Source: Bacillota bacterium
GTDB lineage: Bacteria; Bacillota; Clostridia; Lachnospirales; Lachnospiraceae
DNA length: 64,000 nucleotides
Reading direction: 5' to 3'
Assembly: GCA_023409535.1 (NCBI GenBank)
Contig: JAEYGZ010000038.1
Span: 62,001-126,000, forward strand
In this document: one piece after another, positions 51,024 to 61,565 of the stretch
How the letters are laid out: every line of letters starts with the position of its first letter
How positions within the stretch are numbered: the stretch's first letter is position 1
Translations under genes and position numbers: made by a program
The notes under the pieces: model-generated
What the model was told of the DNA's origin: nothing
Seen by the model: only the letters and a program-made list of their open reading frames with translations
The model's database searches: none

Positions 51024-52769
51024 TTGAAGCTTTTTCAGACTCGCTCCTTACGTTTTCGGCTGGCTTCCTTTATTATCCTGATTTTCTTTCTGCTTGTGGC
51101 ATTGATGGCAGCGAACAACTTTATTGCCTTCAGAGAAATTCAGAATAAGATATATGATTCCATGAAGGAAACCCTTACGATATATCAGAACAGGTTGAAT
51201 GAAAGCTTTGATACGGCAGAAAATTATCTGAAAAATTTTGCTTATGACGACGGTGACATCCGTATCATAGATAAAAACGACACCTCCTCGGAACAGTATT
51301 TTTCCTCCCTCTACCATGTACAGAAAAGCTTTCGGTCGGCATTATCCATTTACAATATGGATGGTTTTTTTCTCTATTCAGCAACAGGCAATACCTACAT
51401 CCAGGAAACGCAATCGGACGCCACCTACAGCAGCTATAAGAACTTACAGAATGAAATACGCACAAGGATAGACCAGGAAACATTTTTGACCAAGGAAAAC
51501 AAAGGCAAATGGTTCCCTGTAAAAATAAACGAAAAATATTATTTGTTCCGCGCGGTACAAATCCATAACAGCTATATCGGAGTATGGATCAGTACGGAAA
51601 ATGCCCTGCAGCCTTTGGTTGGCAAGGAATTAAAGCAGAGTGTCTTTTTTGTGGATGACAGCGGAACCGTTACCGGTGATGCCCCGCCCATAAAAGCCGT
51701 CTCCCTGCAGGCTCTTACAGAACCCGGTAAATATCAATATCTTATGATCAATGGTGAAAATAATCTGATCGTTTCCACCCGAATGAATTTTGGGAACCTT
51801 TTTATCGTTTCACTGATTCCTGAAAGCCAGTTTTTTATGGATATCAATAAATATATCCCCTTTTTAAGCCTGATCTTTATTATTGTGATATGCTTAATGA
51901 TTCTGCTTGCATTTATCATCAACCGTTGGGTTATCCATCCGCTTACTTATCTTAATTCAGCTATTTACTCCTTAAAAGACGGTAATTTGGAGGTGAAGCT
52001 CCGGGATGATAAAGCTTGTATTGAATTTGAGGAGGTGAATAACGCTTTTAATGAAATGGTCAGTGAAATTAAGACCTTAAAGATTGATGTTTATGAAGAA
52101 AAACTGTCCAGACAGCTTATCCATACCCAATATTTAAAATTGCAGATTACACCGCATTTTTTGATTAATTGCCTGAATATGGCCTATCAGCTTGCGGAAA
52201 TCAACCGGATGGATTTGATTCAGATTATGCTTAGGTCCTTAAGCCAGTATTTGCGTTATACCCTTTCCTCCGGACAAACCGTATCGCTGAAGCAGGAATT
52301 ATTGCATGTGGAAAACTATATAGAGCTGTCAAAAATACGATATCCGAACTGTATTTCCTTATATACGGATATTGAATCCGTAACCCTGCAGGCAACCGTT
52401 ATCCCATTATTACTGCAAAGCTTTGTGGAAAATACGATAAAATACGAAGTAGTTCCGGGAAAAGAGATTGAAATTCACATTACCTCCTCCATCATGCAAA
52501 AGGGTGACGAAACCTTCCTGTGTATCACCCTATGGGACACCGGCGGCGGCTTCAGTAAGGACCTGTTAGACCGCATACAGGACATTAACCGGTATTTATC
52601 AGATATGTCCGGAAAGCATATCGGAATAAGCAATGTGCTGCAGCGTGCCTTTCTGATCTATGAGCCGGAAAATTGCAGCTTTCATTTCTCTAACCGGCCG
52701 GGAGCGGGTGCTCAGATAGATATCGAATTACCATTCATTCCGTTTTTCATTAAGGAGGAAGTCTTTTGA
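51024..52769 (+). CDS. yesM: YesM-type sensor histidine kinase
   Basis: The 581-residue kinase has TM helices at about 12-32 and 275-298 that flank an outer Cache-like sensor. Then come HAMP, the LytS-type phospho-acceptor region LQITPHFLINCLN near 374 and an ATPase domain (LLLQSFVENTIKYEV; DTGGGFSKD). The true start is a TTG (51024) 7 bases after GGGAGG; the ATG at 51009 overlaps that site. It should sense the imported sugar, perhaps through the binding protein. Confidence 0.92.
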   Translation: MKLFQTRSLRFRLASFIILIFFLLVALMAANNFIAFREIQNKIYDSMKETLTIYQNRLNESFDTAENYLKNFAYDDGDIRIIDKNDTSSEQYFSSLYHVQKSFRSALSIYNMDGFFLYSATGNTYIQETQSDATYSSYKNLQNEIRTRIDQETFLTKENKGKWFPVKINEKYYLFRAVQIHNSYIGVWISTENALQPLVGKELKQSVFFVDDSGTVTGDAPPIKAVSLQALTEPGKYQYLMINGENNLIVSTRMNFGNLFIVSLIPESQFFMDINKYIPFLSLIFIIVICLMILLAFIINRWVIHPLTYLNSAIYSLKDGNLEVKLRDDKACIEFEEVNNAFNEMVSEIKTLKIDVYEEKLSRQLIHTQYLKLQITPHFLINCLNMAYQLAEINRMDLIQIMLRSLSQYLRYTLSSGQTVSLKQELLHVENYIELSKIRYPNCISLYTDIESVTLQATVIPLLLQSFVENTIKYEVVPGKEIEIHITSSIMQKGDETFLCITLWDTGGGFSKDLLDRIQDINRYLSDMSGKHIGISNVLQRAFLIYEPENCSFHFSNRPGAGAQIDIELPFIPFFIKEEVF

Positions 52770-54343
52770 ATTTATTATTGGTTGACGACGAGTATTACAG
52801 TGTGGAAGGACTGCGTAATTCAATTGACAGCATGCAGCTGGATACCCTGCATATCTATAGCGCTTATAACATGCAGCAGGCTCAGGATCTATTTCAGACC
52901 GTTAAAATCGATATCATGATCAGCGATATCGAAATGCCCAAGGGGAGCGGTCTGGACCTGTTAAAATGGGTCCGTGAAAATGGTTATTCTACCATAACGG
53001 TTTTTCTGACCTCCTTCGCTAACTTTGACTACGCAAGTAACGCAATCAAATTGCAGAGCATCGATTATTTACTAAAACCCATTGACAGCCAGCAATTATA
53101 TAATTGCATGCTGACCGCCATGAATAAGGTGCGGCAATTGGAGATTCAGGAATTATTCAGAGAAAAATCAAACTATTGGGACAGCAATAAAAGGAGGCTG
53201 GAAGAGCAATTCTGGAGCGAATTATGTATGCAGATCATTCCTGCAAACAACGAGCAGATCAGCAAGGAGTTAAAGCAAAATCATCTGCCTCAGACCTTAT
53301 TGTCCCAAAGCTTTTATATTGCCCTGCTCCAGGCATATATCAAAAAAGAAGAGGAGCGCTGGGAGATAAATTTATACGAATATGCCATTAAAAATATAAT
53401 CAGTGAGGTATCAGAGCATTCCAATGTCTCTCCCATCCTGGCACGCGTCAATGAAAAGCAGTATCTTTTGGTTATTAATAAAAACGGAATTAGCGACCGG
53501 TCCAACTATATAAAAATATGCCATCAGATCATCCGCGCACTTACAAGCTCCCTGCCCGGCCTGTTCCAGTTATATTCCGGCACCGAAACCTCCCTCCTGA
53601 ACGCCGGCGGCGCCTTCAAACGGCTGACTGCCTTTGCACATAATAACATTCGGGAGGATTGCAAAATAATTGATACTACCCTGCCCGTTGCAGAGAATTG
53701 CTATGCGAATACCGCCCCGCTGAATGAATGGTCGGCTTTGCTGATGCAGCATAAGAAAACAGAGGTGAAAGAACAGGCGCTGCATTATTTAACAGATCTG
53801 CAGAAGTCCGCTATGGCAAATCGCAGTGATCTGGTTAGATTTAATCATGATTTGATGCAGGTGATCTATTCTATCCTTGAAAAAAACGGAGAATCGGCAC
53901 ATCGGCTGTTTGATAACAGCACCTCAGAGCAAACATTTGATCAGGCCTGCAATTCGGTGGACTCTATGAGGGTATGGATTGCCCATGTGATTGATGTATT
54001 TGACGAATGCCTGTCGGCGATTAATCAATCCGATTCCTCTATAGAACTGATTAAGAAGTATATCCGTGAGCATTTGGAGGAAGATTTAAACAGAAAGAAA
54101 CTGGCCTCAATCGTATATCTCAGCCCTGATTATTTATCTCATGTATTTAGTGAAAGGACAGGTGAATCCTTAACTACCTATATTCTGAACGAACGGATAA
54201 AAAAAGCAAAGGAGCTGTTATTGCTAAGCCGGAAAAGCATCCGGGATATTGCGTTAACCAGCGGCTTTCCGAATATATCGTATTTCTCAAGACAATTTAA
54301 AAGCTTAACCGGAAAAACACCCCAGGAATTCAGAAAAAAATAA
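52766..54343 (+). CDS. yesN: YesN-type AraC-family response regulator
   Basis: The 525-residue regulator starts with TTG (52766) that overlaps the kinase stop, after TAAGGAGG. It has a receiver (LLLVDDEYYSVEG; phospho-acceptor in IMISDIEMPKGSG near 54; KPIDSQQL), a long middle region, and an AraC DNA-binding domain with two HTH motifs (LNRKKLASIVYLSPDYLSHV, SIRDIALTSGFPNISYFSRQ). It probably activates the divergent importer. Confidence 0.93.
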   Translation: MNLLLVDDEYYSVEGLRNSIDSMQLDTLHIYSAYNMQQAQDLFQTVKIDIMISDIEMPKGSGLDLLKWVRENGYSTITVFLTSFANFDYASNAIKLQSIDYLLKPIDSQQLYNCMLTAMNKVRQLEIQELFREKSNYWDSNKRRLEEQFWSELCMQIIPANNEQISKELKQNHLPQTLLSQSFYIALLQAYIKKEEERWEINLYEYAIKNIISEVSEHSNVSPILARVNEKQYLLVINKNGISDRSNYIKICHQIIRALTSSLPGLFQLYSGTETSLLNAGGAFKRLTAFAHNNIREDCKIIDTTLPVAENCYANTAPLNEWSALLMQHKKTEVKEQALHYLTDLQKSAMANRSDLVRFNHDLMQVIYSILEKNGESAHRLFDNSTSEQTFDQACNSVDSMRVWIAHVIDVFDECLSAINQSDSSIELIKKYIREHLEEDLNRKKLASIVYLSPDYLSHVFSERTGESLTTYILNERIKKAKELLLLSRKSIRDIALTSGFPNISYFSRQFKSLTGKTPQEFRKK

Positions 54344-54407
54344 ACTTCAGGAATTCAAGCTTATCAGAAAATATAAAATGCACCCATTCTTCTATTCTCA
54401 CCGAAAA

Positions 54408-54457
54408 AGCCCTGCCACGGGGGAGTTCTCTTGATCCAACTCCCCCGTGACAGGGCT
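54408..54457 (-). terminator. Terminator between convergent yesN and parvulin genes
   Basis: AGCCCTG-C-CACGGGGGAGTT pairs with AACTCCCCCGTG-A-CAGGGCT around a 10-base loop. TTTTT follows on the minus strand, so it mainly ends the parvulin transcript. Confidence 0.82.
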
Positions 54458-54482
54458 ATATAACCAAAGCTTCTAGATAGTA

Positions 54483-55886
54483 TTATTCAAAGGAAACCGT
54501 ATCCCAGGCCTCGCTGTTGACAATCACATCGTAATTCTCCGTCCAGCCGGCATACAGGTTTGCAAATAATTCACTGCGGCGTCCGTCAATGATCTCTTCC
54601 TTCTTCTGGATGGTGGCATCCACGTTGTTATCCGATACGCAATACAGGATATGCCAGCCGTAGTCCGTAGTGATGATATTGCTCACCTGGCCTGTCTTTA
54701 GCGTAAAGGCAGCCTGTTCAAAGGAATCGCTGAATTCCTCCGGTCCCTGGCCTCTGCCAAAGGTATATTCGATCTGGTCGGACTCGGAATTCGTCTCCGC
54801 CAATGCGTAGAAATCCTCCGCTGTCTTTGCCTGCTCCAGAAGATTCTGTACCTTCTCGTAAGCCTCTGCCTTCTCCTCTGCAGAGAGCGGCACCGTTTTA
54901 CCCTGCTCGTCCTGTCCCGTACTATAAATTAACATCTGCTGAACTGTGATCTGCTTGGCCTCCAGATCGGAAACCTCATTATCCACATTGATGGTCTCGT
55001 GCTCGAATACTTTTTCTGCAAGGAGGTTGTCCGCATAGATCTGTCTTAGAAGCTCTTCGGTGATCAGATATTTGTCAATATCCTGGGAGGTCAGCCCTTC
55101 GTAATGCTCCTTGGCATAAGCATTGGCATCGGCCAGCTCTTCCTCTGTCAGGCTAAGGCCCTCCTTCGCCGCTTCCGCACGGATGACCTTAATCTCTGTG
55201 ATTTGGCGGATCACCTCATCCTTGATCATGCTGCCGAAGGTATCTCCATTGCCCAGAATATCTGCCTGCCAGATGTTGTTTCCATAGTCCGTCTCATAGT
55301 TCTCCTGAGCGGATTTTAAATAAACCATTGCTTCGTTATAATATACCTTGGTATCACCGACCATCAGCATCAGCTCACCGGAATTGGGCTTATCCTCCTG
55401 CTCCGGTGCTGCTTCCCTGGAGCCGTCCACCACATAGTAGGATAGCTCTGTTACCGTTTCCTTCTTCCTGTCATAGGTGATATAAAGCTCCTTATCCTCC
55501 TTTAAGTAGGTATAGGTCACCGTATTCTTATCCTCGTTAATGGTTTTGGCGATTTCCTTGCCCAGAATGTCCGCCAGCAGTACCTCCACCTCCGCCCGGT
55601 TCATGCCGATGCCGATACCGAATACCGTGTATTCTCCGGCTCCGTTTAGCAAAGAGATGGCATTGACCGCCTTGTCAGGCGCCATCACCTGGACTACATT
55701 CTCCTTTCTATATACACCGGTCCCCTGCTGCTCCAGCTTGGCACCGGATCTCTTCTCAAAGGTCGATACCGACTTCCCGATATAATTCGTCAATTCATTC
55801 CGATCCGCCGCGGATCTGCAGGCAGACAACAGTGCCAATAACAGTACCACTGTCATAGCGGTAATTAACTTACGACTTGTCCTCAT
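54483..55886 (-). CDS. Parvulin-type peptidyl-prolyl isomerase lipoprotein
   Basis: The 467-residue protein has a lipoprotein signal (LLALLSACRS), an N-terminal domain of about 120 residues (TNYIGKSVSTFEKRSGAK; GIGIGMNRAEVEVLL), helical SurA/PrsA-type arms, and a parvulin domain near 330-430 (VQQMLIY, AKTAEDFYALAETNSES, TFGRGQGPEEF, TDYGWHILY). It should assist folding of exported proteins. The gene lies just downstream of mfd. Confidence 0.92.
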   Translation of the reverse strand: MRTSRKLITAMTVVLLLALLSACRSAADRNELTNYIGKSVSTFEKRSGAKLEQQGTGVYRKENVVQVMAPDKAVNAISLLNGAGEYTVFGIGIGMNRAEVEVLLADILGKEIAKTINEDKNTVTYTYLKEDKELYITYDRKKETVTELSYYVVDGSREAAPEQEDKPNSGELMLMVGDTKVYYNEAMVYLKSAQENYETDYGNNIWQADILGNGDTFGSMIKDEVIRQITEIKVIRAEAAKEGLSLTEEELADANAYAKEHYEGLTSQDIDKYLITEELLRQIYADNLLAEKVFEHETINVDNEVSDLEAKQITVQQMLIYSTGQDEQGKTVPLSAEEKAEAYEKVQNLLEQAKTAEDFYALAETNSESDQIEYTFGRGQGPEEFSDSFEQAAFTLKTGQVSNIITTDYGWHILYCVSDNNVDATIQKKEEIIDGRRSELFANLYAGWTENYDVIVNSEAWDTVSFE

Positions 55887-55950
55887 CGTTCGTTCCCCTT
55901 TCTTATTGTATCTATATAGTTACCATGCCGTTCACGAAGTAATCCGCTTA

Positions 55951-58900
55951 TCATGAATTTTGCAGCAAAATCTTAAAATCTTCAAGCAGTTTTTGCAAAT
56001 GTTCAAAAATCACAAGTGGATCTGGCTTACCCTTCGGCCCTGCCGGCAGACGGTATACAAAATACGGATTCGCCTGTGGCATTAATTTTAAATTATTCTG
56101 ATATTTTAACATCAGCTCCGGAATCTTCTCCACAGCCAGCTTCGCCTTGGGATACATCATCAGCTTCACTTCATTTTCTTTATGAACCAGTCCTACGATA
56201 TAGAGACTGTGACAGATTGACTTGATCAGCGCGATATTCAGCAGGTTATTCACCGCCGACGGCATATCTCCGAAGCGGTCCGTCAGCTCCTCCTGCATAT
56301 CCATCAGCTCTTCCTCATTCTCAATCTCCGCAATTCTCTTATAGATATCCAGTTTCTGAACCTCATTCTTAATATAAGTAGCCGGAATGAATGCATCCAT
56401 ATCCATGTCGACAGTGGTTTCATAGGTTTCTTCCTCTGTGACCTCACCCTTCATGGACTTCACCGCTTCATTTAACATCTTACAATACAGATCGTACCCC
56501 ACGGCTTCCATATGCCCGCTCTGCTCTGCTCCCAGCAGGTTGCCGGCACCGCGGATCTCCAGATCGCGCATGGCGATCTTAAAGCCGGAGCCAAGCTCCG
56601 TAAATTCCTTGATGGCATGGAGTCTCTTCTCTGCAATCTCCTTCAGCATCTTATCCCTGCGATACATCAAAAATGCATATGCCGTCCGGTTGGAGCGGCC
56701 CACACGGCCCCTCAGCTGATAGAGCTGGGACAGACCAAGACGGTCCGCATCGTCAATAATCATGGTATTCACATTGGAGATATCCAGTCCCGTCTCAATG
56801 ATCGTCGTGGAAACCAGCACATCGATCTCTCCGGAGATAAAATCAAACATAATCTTCTCCAGGGTCCGTTCATTCATCTGCCCATGGGCAAATGCCACAT
56901 TTGCCTCAGGCACCAGATTGGCCACGGTGCTGGCGACCTCATCAATTCCGTTGACCCGGTTATAGACATAGTACACCTGCCCGCCTCTGGCCAGCTCACG
57001 GCTGATGGCTTCCCGAATAATCTCATCATTATGCTCCAGCACATAGGTCTGAATCGGCAGACGGTCCACCGGCGGTTCATCCAGAACACTCATGTCACGG
57101 ATGCCCACCAGACTCATATGAAGGGTTCTGGGAATCGGTGTGGCGGTTAAGGTCAGGACATCCACATCCTTCTTTAGCTGCTTGATCTTCTCCTTATGTC
57201 CCACACCAAAGCGCTGTTCCTCATCCACGATCAGAAGCCCCAGGTTCTTGAACTTCACATCGCCGGACAGCACCCTGTGGGTTCCGACAATAATATCCAG
57301 ATTACCCTTTTTTAAGCGCTCCAGGGTCTTCTTCTGCTCCGCGGCGCTTCGAAAGCGGGAAAGCACATCCACGCTGACCGGGAAATCCTTCATACGCTGA
57401 ACCAGGGTATTATAATGCTGCTGTGCCAGAATTGTCGTAGGCACAAGAACCACGACCTGCTTTCCGTCGGAAACTGCTTTAAAGGCAGCACGGATTGCAA
57501 TCTCCGTCTTACCGTAGCCAACATCACCACAGATCAGACGATCCATAATGCGTTTGCTTTCCATATCCCGCTTGGTGGCTTCAATTGCAAGGAGCTGATC
57601 CTCGGTCTCCTCATAAGGAAATTCCTCTTCAAACTCCTTCTGCCATACGGTATCCGATCCAAACTGGAACCCGGTCTTCTCCTGGCGCTGTGCATAAAGC
57701 TCCACCAGATCCTTGGCGATCTCCTGCACCGCACCCCGGACCTTTGCCTTGGTATTCTTCCATTCGATGGAGTTTAGCTTATTGAGCTTCGGCTTACGGC
57801 CTTCCGAGCCGGAATATTTCTGAATCACATCAAGGCCCGTCGCCAGAATATACAACACGCCTCCGCCGCCGTATTCTATCTTAATATAATCCTTGGTTAC
57901 CTTGTCAACCTCGATCTTCTCGATACCCTGATAGATGCCGAGTCCGTGGTTCTCATGAACCACATAATCTCCCGGGGTTAACTCCGTAAAGCTCTGGATC
58001 TTGTTGCCTTCATAGCTGGACTTCTTGCGCTTTTTCTTCTTCTCGGCACCAAAGATATCACTCTCTGAGATAATAACCAGTTTGATTAACGGATATTCAA
58101 AGCCCCGCCGCAGATTACCGTAAGCAACCATAATCTCTCCGCTTTGGAGTACCCTGTCCATGTCCTCACTGTAAAATGAACCGAGATTAAAGTCCCTGAT
58201 CAGGTCCTCCGCAAGGCGCATGGCCCTGGTACGGGAACCGGAGAGCAAAATCACACGGTATTTGTTCTTCTTCCACCGTTCCAGATCCTTCACCAGAACC
58301 TCAAAGTTCTTCTGATAGGAAGCCACAGTCTGCACGGTGAAATCATATTTACGCTTGGGGGTATAAAAATTATTCTTAACCTCCATGGTACTGATCAGAA
58401 TCGTATTGCGGTTCGCCAGCATTCCCATGACGTCCTTGTAACCGTAGATGACATCCATCTGTCCGGGCAGGATATAGCCCTTCTCGATACGTCCGATCAT
58501 ACCCTCGCGAAATTCAAGCTCTACCGCTTCTCCCTTCTCCGCAAGCCTGCCCGGCTCATCAAGAAAAAAGATGGTATCTTCATTATTAAAATACTGAAAG
58601 AAGCTCACGGTCTGGTCATAGAAATAACCGATGTAGCTTTCTAAAGCAATGGAGCCCTGATAAGCCTCCAGATTCTCCTTAAATTCTGCAATAATCTGAT
58701 GAATTCTCGCCGCTTCCTCAGTCTTAAACTGCTCCCGCAGGGCCTTATAATACTGCTTCTCCTCATCCTCGATCTTCTTAATGCCGGCTCTTAAGCGTAC
58801 AGCATCCGGGATGATCTCTGCTGCCGGATAGATCACTAATTGCTCTACCTGCTCAATGGATCTCTGGCTGCTGACATCAAAGGTACGGATAGAATCAATC

Positions 58901-59490
58901 TCATCTCCCCACAGCTCAATACGGTAGGGAGCATCCTCCGTCAGCGGAAATACATCCACAATACCGCCGCGTACCGCAAAGTCTCCGGGGGCTTCTACCT
59001 GAGCCTGCCTCTCATAGCCCAGACGTACCAGGGCACCGCTGAATTCCTGCAGCTTGATGGTGGAAGCCTGATTGACGGTGATAATTCGCTCCTTCACCAT
59101 CTGCAGCGGCAGCAGACGGTCCATACCGCCGTCCAGTGACAGAATAATGGTAGTGCCCTTATTTTCGATCAGTCTTCGAAGCACTGTCAAGCGATCCCTT
59201 ACGATGGCATTTCCATGAATATCGGCACTGTAGAAGATGATGTCCTTCGCCGGATAGAGAAGCACGTCCTTGTCATACAGCCTGTAATCCTCATAGATTT
59301 CCTTCGCCTTCAGATCATTATAGGTAACAATCACCTTGTATTTGAAATCCTCGCCAAGTCCGTGAATCAGGTGGCATTTTTGGGAATCAATACAGCCGGT
59401 AACTTGTACCGGCAGGGTTTTCGATTTTATGTTATCCCTGATATCAATAAATTCCTTAAGCTCCATCAGGGGGGCTGTAAAAGTCTTCAA
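55951..59490 (-). CDS. mfd: Transcription-repair coupling factor
   Basis: The 1179-residue protein removes RNA polymerase stalled at lesions and recruits UvrA. It has a UvrB-like N-terminal region, an RNA-polymerase-interaction domain (PGDYVVHENHGLGIYQG near 508), RecG-like helicase motifs (Walker A GDVGYGKTE near 655, DEEQRFG near 755, TATPIPRTLHMSL) and a C-terminal TRCF domain. The start is TTG (59490) with AGGAGG 8 bases upstream. Length is standard. Confidence 0.97.
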   Translation of the reverse strand: MKTFTAPLMELKEFIDIRDNIKSKTLPVQVTGCIDSQKCHLIHGLGEDFKYKVIVTYNDLKAKEIYEDYRLYDKDVLLYPAKDIIFYSADIHGNAIVRDRLTVLRRLIENKGTTIILSLDGGMDRLLPLQMVKERIITVNQASTIKLQEFSGALVRLGYERQAQVEAPGDFAVRGGIVDVFPLTEDAPYRIELWGDEIDSIRTFDVSSQRSIEQVEQLVIYPAAEIIPDAVRLRAGIKKIEDEEKQYYKALREQFKTEEAARIHQIIAEFKENLEAYQGSIALESYIGYFYDQTVSFFQYFNNEDTIFFLDEPGRLAEKGEAVELEFREGMIGRIEKGYILPGQMDVIYGYKDVMGMLANRNTILISTMEVKNNFYTPKRKYDFTVQTVASYQKNFEVLVKDLERWKKNKYRVILLSGSRTRAMRLAEDLIRDFNLGSFYSEDMDRVLQSGEIMVAYGNLRRGFEYPLIKLVIISESDIFGAEKKKKRKKSSYEGNKIQSFTELTPGDYVVHENHGLGIYQGIEKIEVDKVTKDYIKIEYGGGGVLYILATGLDVIQKYSGSEGRKPKLNKLNSIEWKNTKAKVRGAVQEIAKDLVELYAQRQEKTGFQFGSDTVWQKEFEEEFPYEETEDQLLAIEATKRDMESKRIMDRLICGDVGYGKTEIAIRAAFKAVSDGKQVVVLVPTTILAQQHYNTLVQRMKDFPVSVDVLSRFRSAAEQKKTLERLKKGNLDIIVGTHRVLSGDVKFKNLGLLIVDEEQRFGVGHKEKIKQLKKDVDVLTLTATPIPRTLHMSLVGIRDMSVLDEPPVDRLPIQTYVLEHNDEIIREAISRELARGGQVYYVYNRVNGIDEVASTVANLVPEANVAFAHGQMNERTLEKIMFDFISGEIDVLVSTTIIETGLDISNVNTMIIDDADRLGLSQLYQLRGRVGRSNRTAYAFLMYRRDKMLKEIAEKRLHAIKEFTELGSGFKIAMRDLEIRGAGNLLGAEQSGHMEAVGYDLYCKMLNEAVKSMKGEVTEEETYETTVDMDMDAFIPATYIKNEVQKLDIYKRIAEIENEEELMDMQEELTDRFGDMPSAVNNLLNIALIKSICHSLYIVGLVHKENEVKLMMYPKAKLAVEKIPELMLKYQNNLKLMPQANPYFVYRLPAGPKGKPDPLVIFEHLQKLLEDFKILLQNS

Positions 59491-59580
59491 ATGGGTATCC
59501 TCCTGAAAACTTATTGTTCATTTCAATCCATGCTCTCTTGCATGAACCGACTGTTTACCTGAAATAAGTTTACTCTGCTG

Positions 59581-60147
59581 TTATTTCTTTCGATTATACA
59601 GGTTCATCGCAGGCTCGATTCCCTCGGTCAGTATCATCTTGCAGGCATCGGACGTGTCCTTCAGAGCCTCACGGATGGTCACCTGCTCCTCCTTTGTAAA
59701 CCGTGACAGCACATAATCGGCCAGATCCCAGTCCTTTGGCTTATCACCGACACCAATCTTAATGCGCGGAAATTCATCGGTGCCAAGATGGCTGATGATG
59801 CTCTTAATGCCATTATGCCCGCCGGCACTGCCTTTCTTGCGTATCCGCAGCTGGCCGACCTCAAGACTGATGTCGTCATAGATAACGATGACCTCCTGGG
59901 GTGTAATCTTATAATAATCCACCAGCTCACGAACACTTTCCCCGCTGAGATTCATATAAGTGACGGGCTGTGCCAGAATGACCTTCTGCCCTTCGATATA
60001 ACCTGTACCGCAAATTGCCTTATGCTTTTTAGCATCCAGGGGAATCCGATAATCATCGGACAACCGCGTAATCGCATCCCATCCGATGTTGTGTCTGGTT
60101 GCCTGATATTTGTCTGTTGGGTTTCCTAAACCTACGATGATGTACAT
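59581..60147 (-). CDS. pth: Peptidyl-tRNA hydrolase
   Basis: The 188-residue enzyme releases peptides from peptidyl-tRNA. Motifs: GLGNPTDKYQATRHNIGWD with the catalytic His near 20, VTYMNLSGESV near 65, DDISLEVGQLRIRKKGSAGGHNG near 93-115, KIGVGDKP near 132. GAAAGG precedes the ATG. The pth-mfd neighbourhood is usual in clostridia. Confidence 0.97.
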   Translation of the reverse strand: MYIIVGLGNPTDKYQATRHNIGWDAITRLSDDYRIPLDAKKHKAICGTGYIEGQKVILAQPVTYMNLSGESVRELVDYYKITPQEVIVIYDDISLEVGQLRIRKKGSAGGHNGIKSIISHLGTDEFPRIKIGVGDKPKDWDLADYVLSRFTKEEQVTIREALKDTSDACKMILTEGIEPAMNLYNRKK

Positions 60148-60239
60148 ATGTCAAACCTTTCCGGTGCGCAAATTGCTATAGGATCCTAATCTTCAAATCT
60201 TCACGTCCCTGCCACATTACCGACATTAAGGCACGTTAT

Positions 60240-61244
60240 CTATGTGTTCGAGGAGGAAGAAGCTGCCGCTGCTGCCGACGCTGCACTGGAGGAAGCTACC
60301 ATAACAGCCATCTGCTCAGCAAGTATGATGCCGACGGCATTGGAGGATAGTGCCATCTCCATTGCGCTGTGTTTGGTGTCAGTCAGATAATCGTCGCAAA
60401 CCACTGCCGCAGCATACATTGTACGTTCCGCTCCGGTGACCGTCCAGCCACCAAAGCCCTTTTTATCCTTGAGGTATTCACTCGCCTGGGCAATCTCATC
60501 GACAAGCTTATATACATCCTCTTTCAGCAACGCGCATATGCCAAGGAAAGACAATTCAATCCCTTGGCCTATTTTACATTTTCTAAGTTTTAATTCTTTG
60601 TTCAGATCCGACACACGCTTACATTTGGTATAAGCATCCTCATCGCTGAACGCAAGAATATGGGACAGTGCCTGCACTGCATTGGAACTGAAGAAATCTC
60701 CCTTCAGTATCCGGTAGCAGTTCTCCGATTCCTTAATCACCTGATCCACCGGCCTGTGGGTCATCGCCAGCAGCGATGCAAAACCGTAATCATCCGAGGA
60801 GGTTAAGAACCTGTGCTCCTGCTTCATGGCGTCATAAAAAGCCTTCGCCGACCTTGTTATCTTTTGATAATCATAAGGGTCCGTCTGAAGCGCGATAGAA
60901 ATCGCCGCCAGCACAAGATAGGGAGAAGAGTGAAAGCCCTCCCGCTTCATGGCATCATATACATTCAGCGTACTCTTGAACATTACCTCCGGATCCGGCT
61001 GCAGCGCCAGCATGACTGCCGACATAAAGTTTGTGATATCTTTAAACTGAGAGAACACACCTGTATTTTCCTTGATAATCTTACGGCAGCGGTCGATTGC
61101 ATCCAAATCTGCCCCACGGTTATCCATAACATAAAGTAAAGCTCCAAGCCTGTTGTTGATGGAGCTGTTCCATTTGTATTTTTTATTAATTAATACATAA
61201 TTATTCGCGAGCAACTCGCACTTATTCTCCAGCCGTTCCCTCAT
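60240..61244 (-). CDS. DUF4003-family protein
   Basis: The 334-residue cytoplasmic helical protein has LGALLYVMDNRGADL near 35, TNFMSAVMLALQPDPE near 75 and EMALSSNAVGIILAEQ near 305, and ends in a run of Ser and Ala. This is the DUF4003 pattern, function unknown. I chose the ATG at 61244 because GGAGG lies 6 bases upstream; an earlier GTG (61349) has no site. The gap 61245-61565 shows no gene. Confidence 0.85.
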   Translation of the reverse strand: MRERLENKCELLANNYVLINKKYKWNSSINNRLGALLYVMDNRGADLDAIDRCRKIIKENTGVFSQFKDITNFMSAVMLALQPDPEVMFKSTLNVYDAMKREGFHSSPYLVLAAISIALQTDPYDYQKITRSAKAFYDAMKQEHRFLTSSDDYGFASLLAMTHRPVDQVIKESENCYRILKGDFFSSNAVQALSHILAFSDEDAYTKCKRVSDLNKELKLRKCKIGQGIELSFLGICALLKEDVYKLVDEIAQASEYLKDKKGFGGWTVTGAERTMYAAAVVCDDYLTDTKHSAMEMALSSNAVGIILAEQMAVMVASSSAASAAAAASSSSNT

Positions 61245-61565
61245 ATAAATCCTCCATGCTGCCAATTCCTGCGAATTTGGGATGTGAAAGCTTTGCTTTC
61301 GCATTTGGTCAGACACAAATTTGCCGTGTGAAAAATTTAATTTTCGCACTATCCACCTTTACTTATTCATGCGATATTATTATAAACTTTTTGGGGGTGG
61401 GTGGCAACAGTAATGTTTCTATATTTAGGATTTATAGGTCCCAGTTGATGTCGTATCCTTGCTTACTTTTCATATTTTCACAGTTTCCCGATTGGTTGCT
61501 GTTCTACTTATCTTATTTTCAGATATTCTTTACTATAGAATTAAGTTAGCCATGGGGTCAAATGC

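Noticed and set aside
56512..57150. A 212-codon rightward frame inside mfd
   Set aside because: It is antisense to the conserved helicase domain; the frame is open only because of mfd codon composition.
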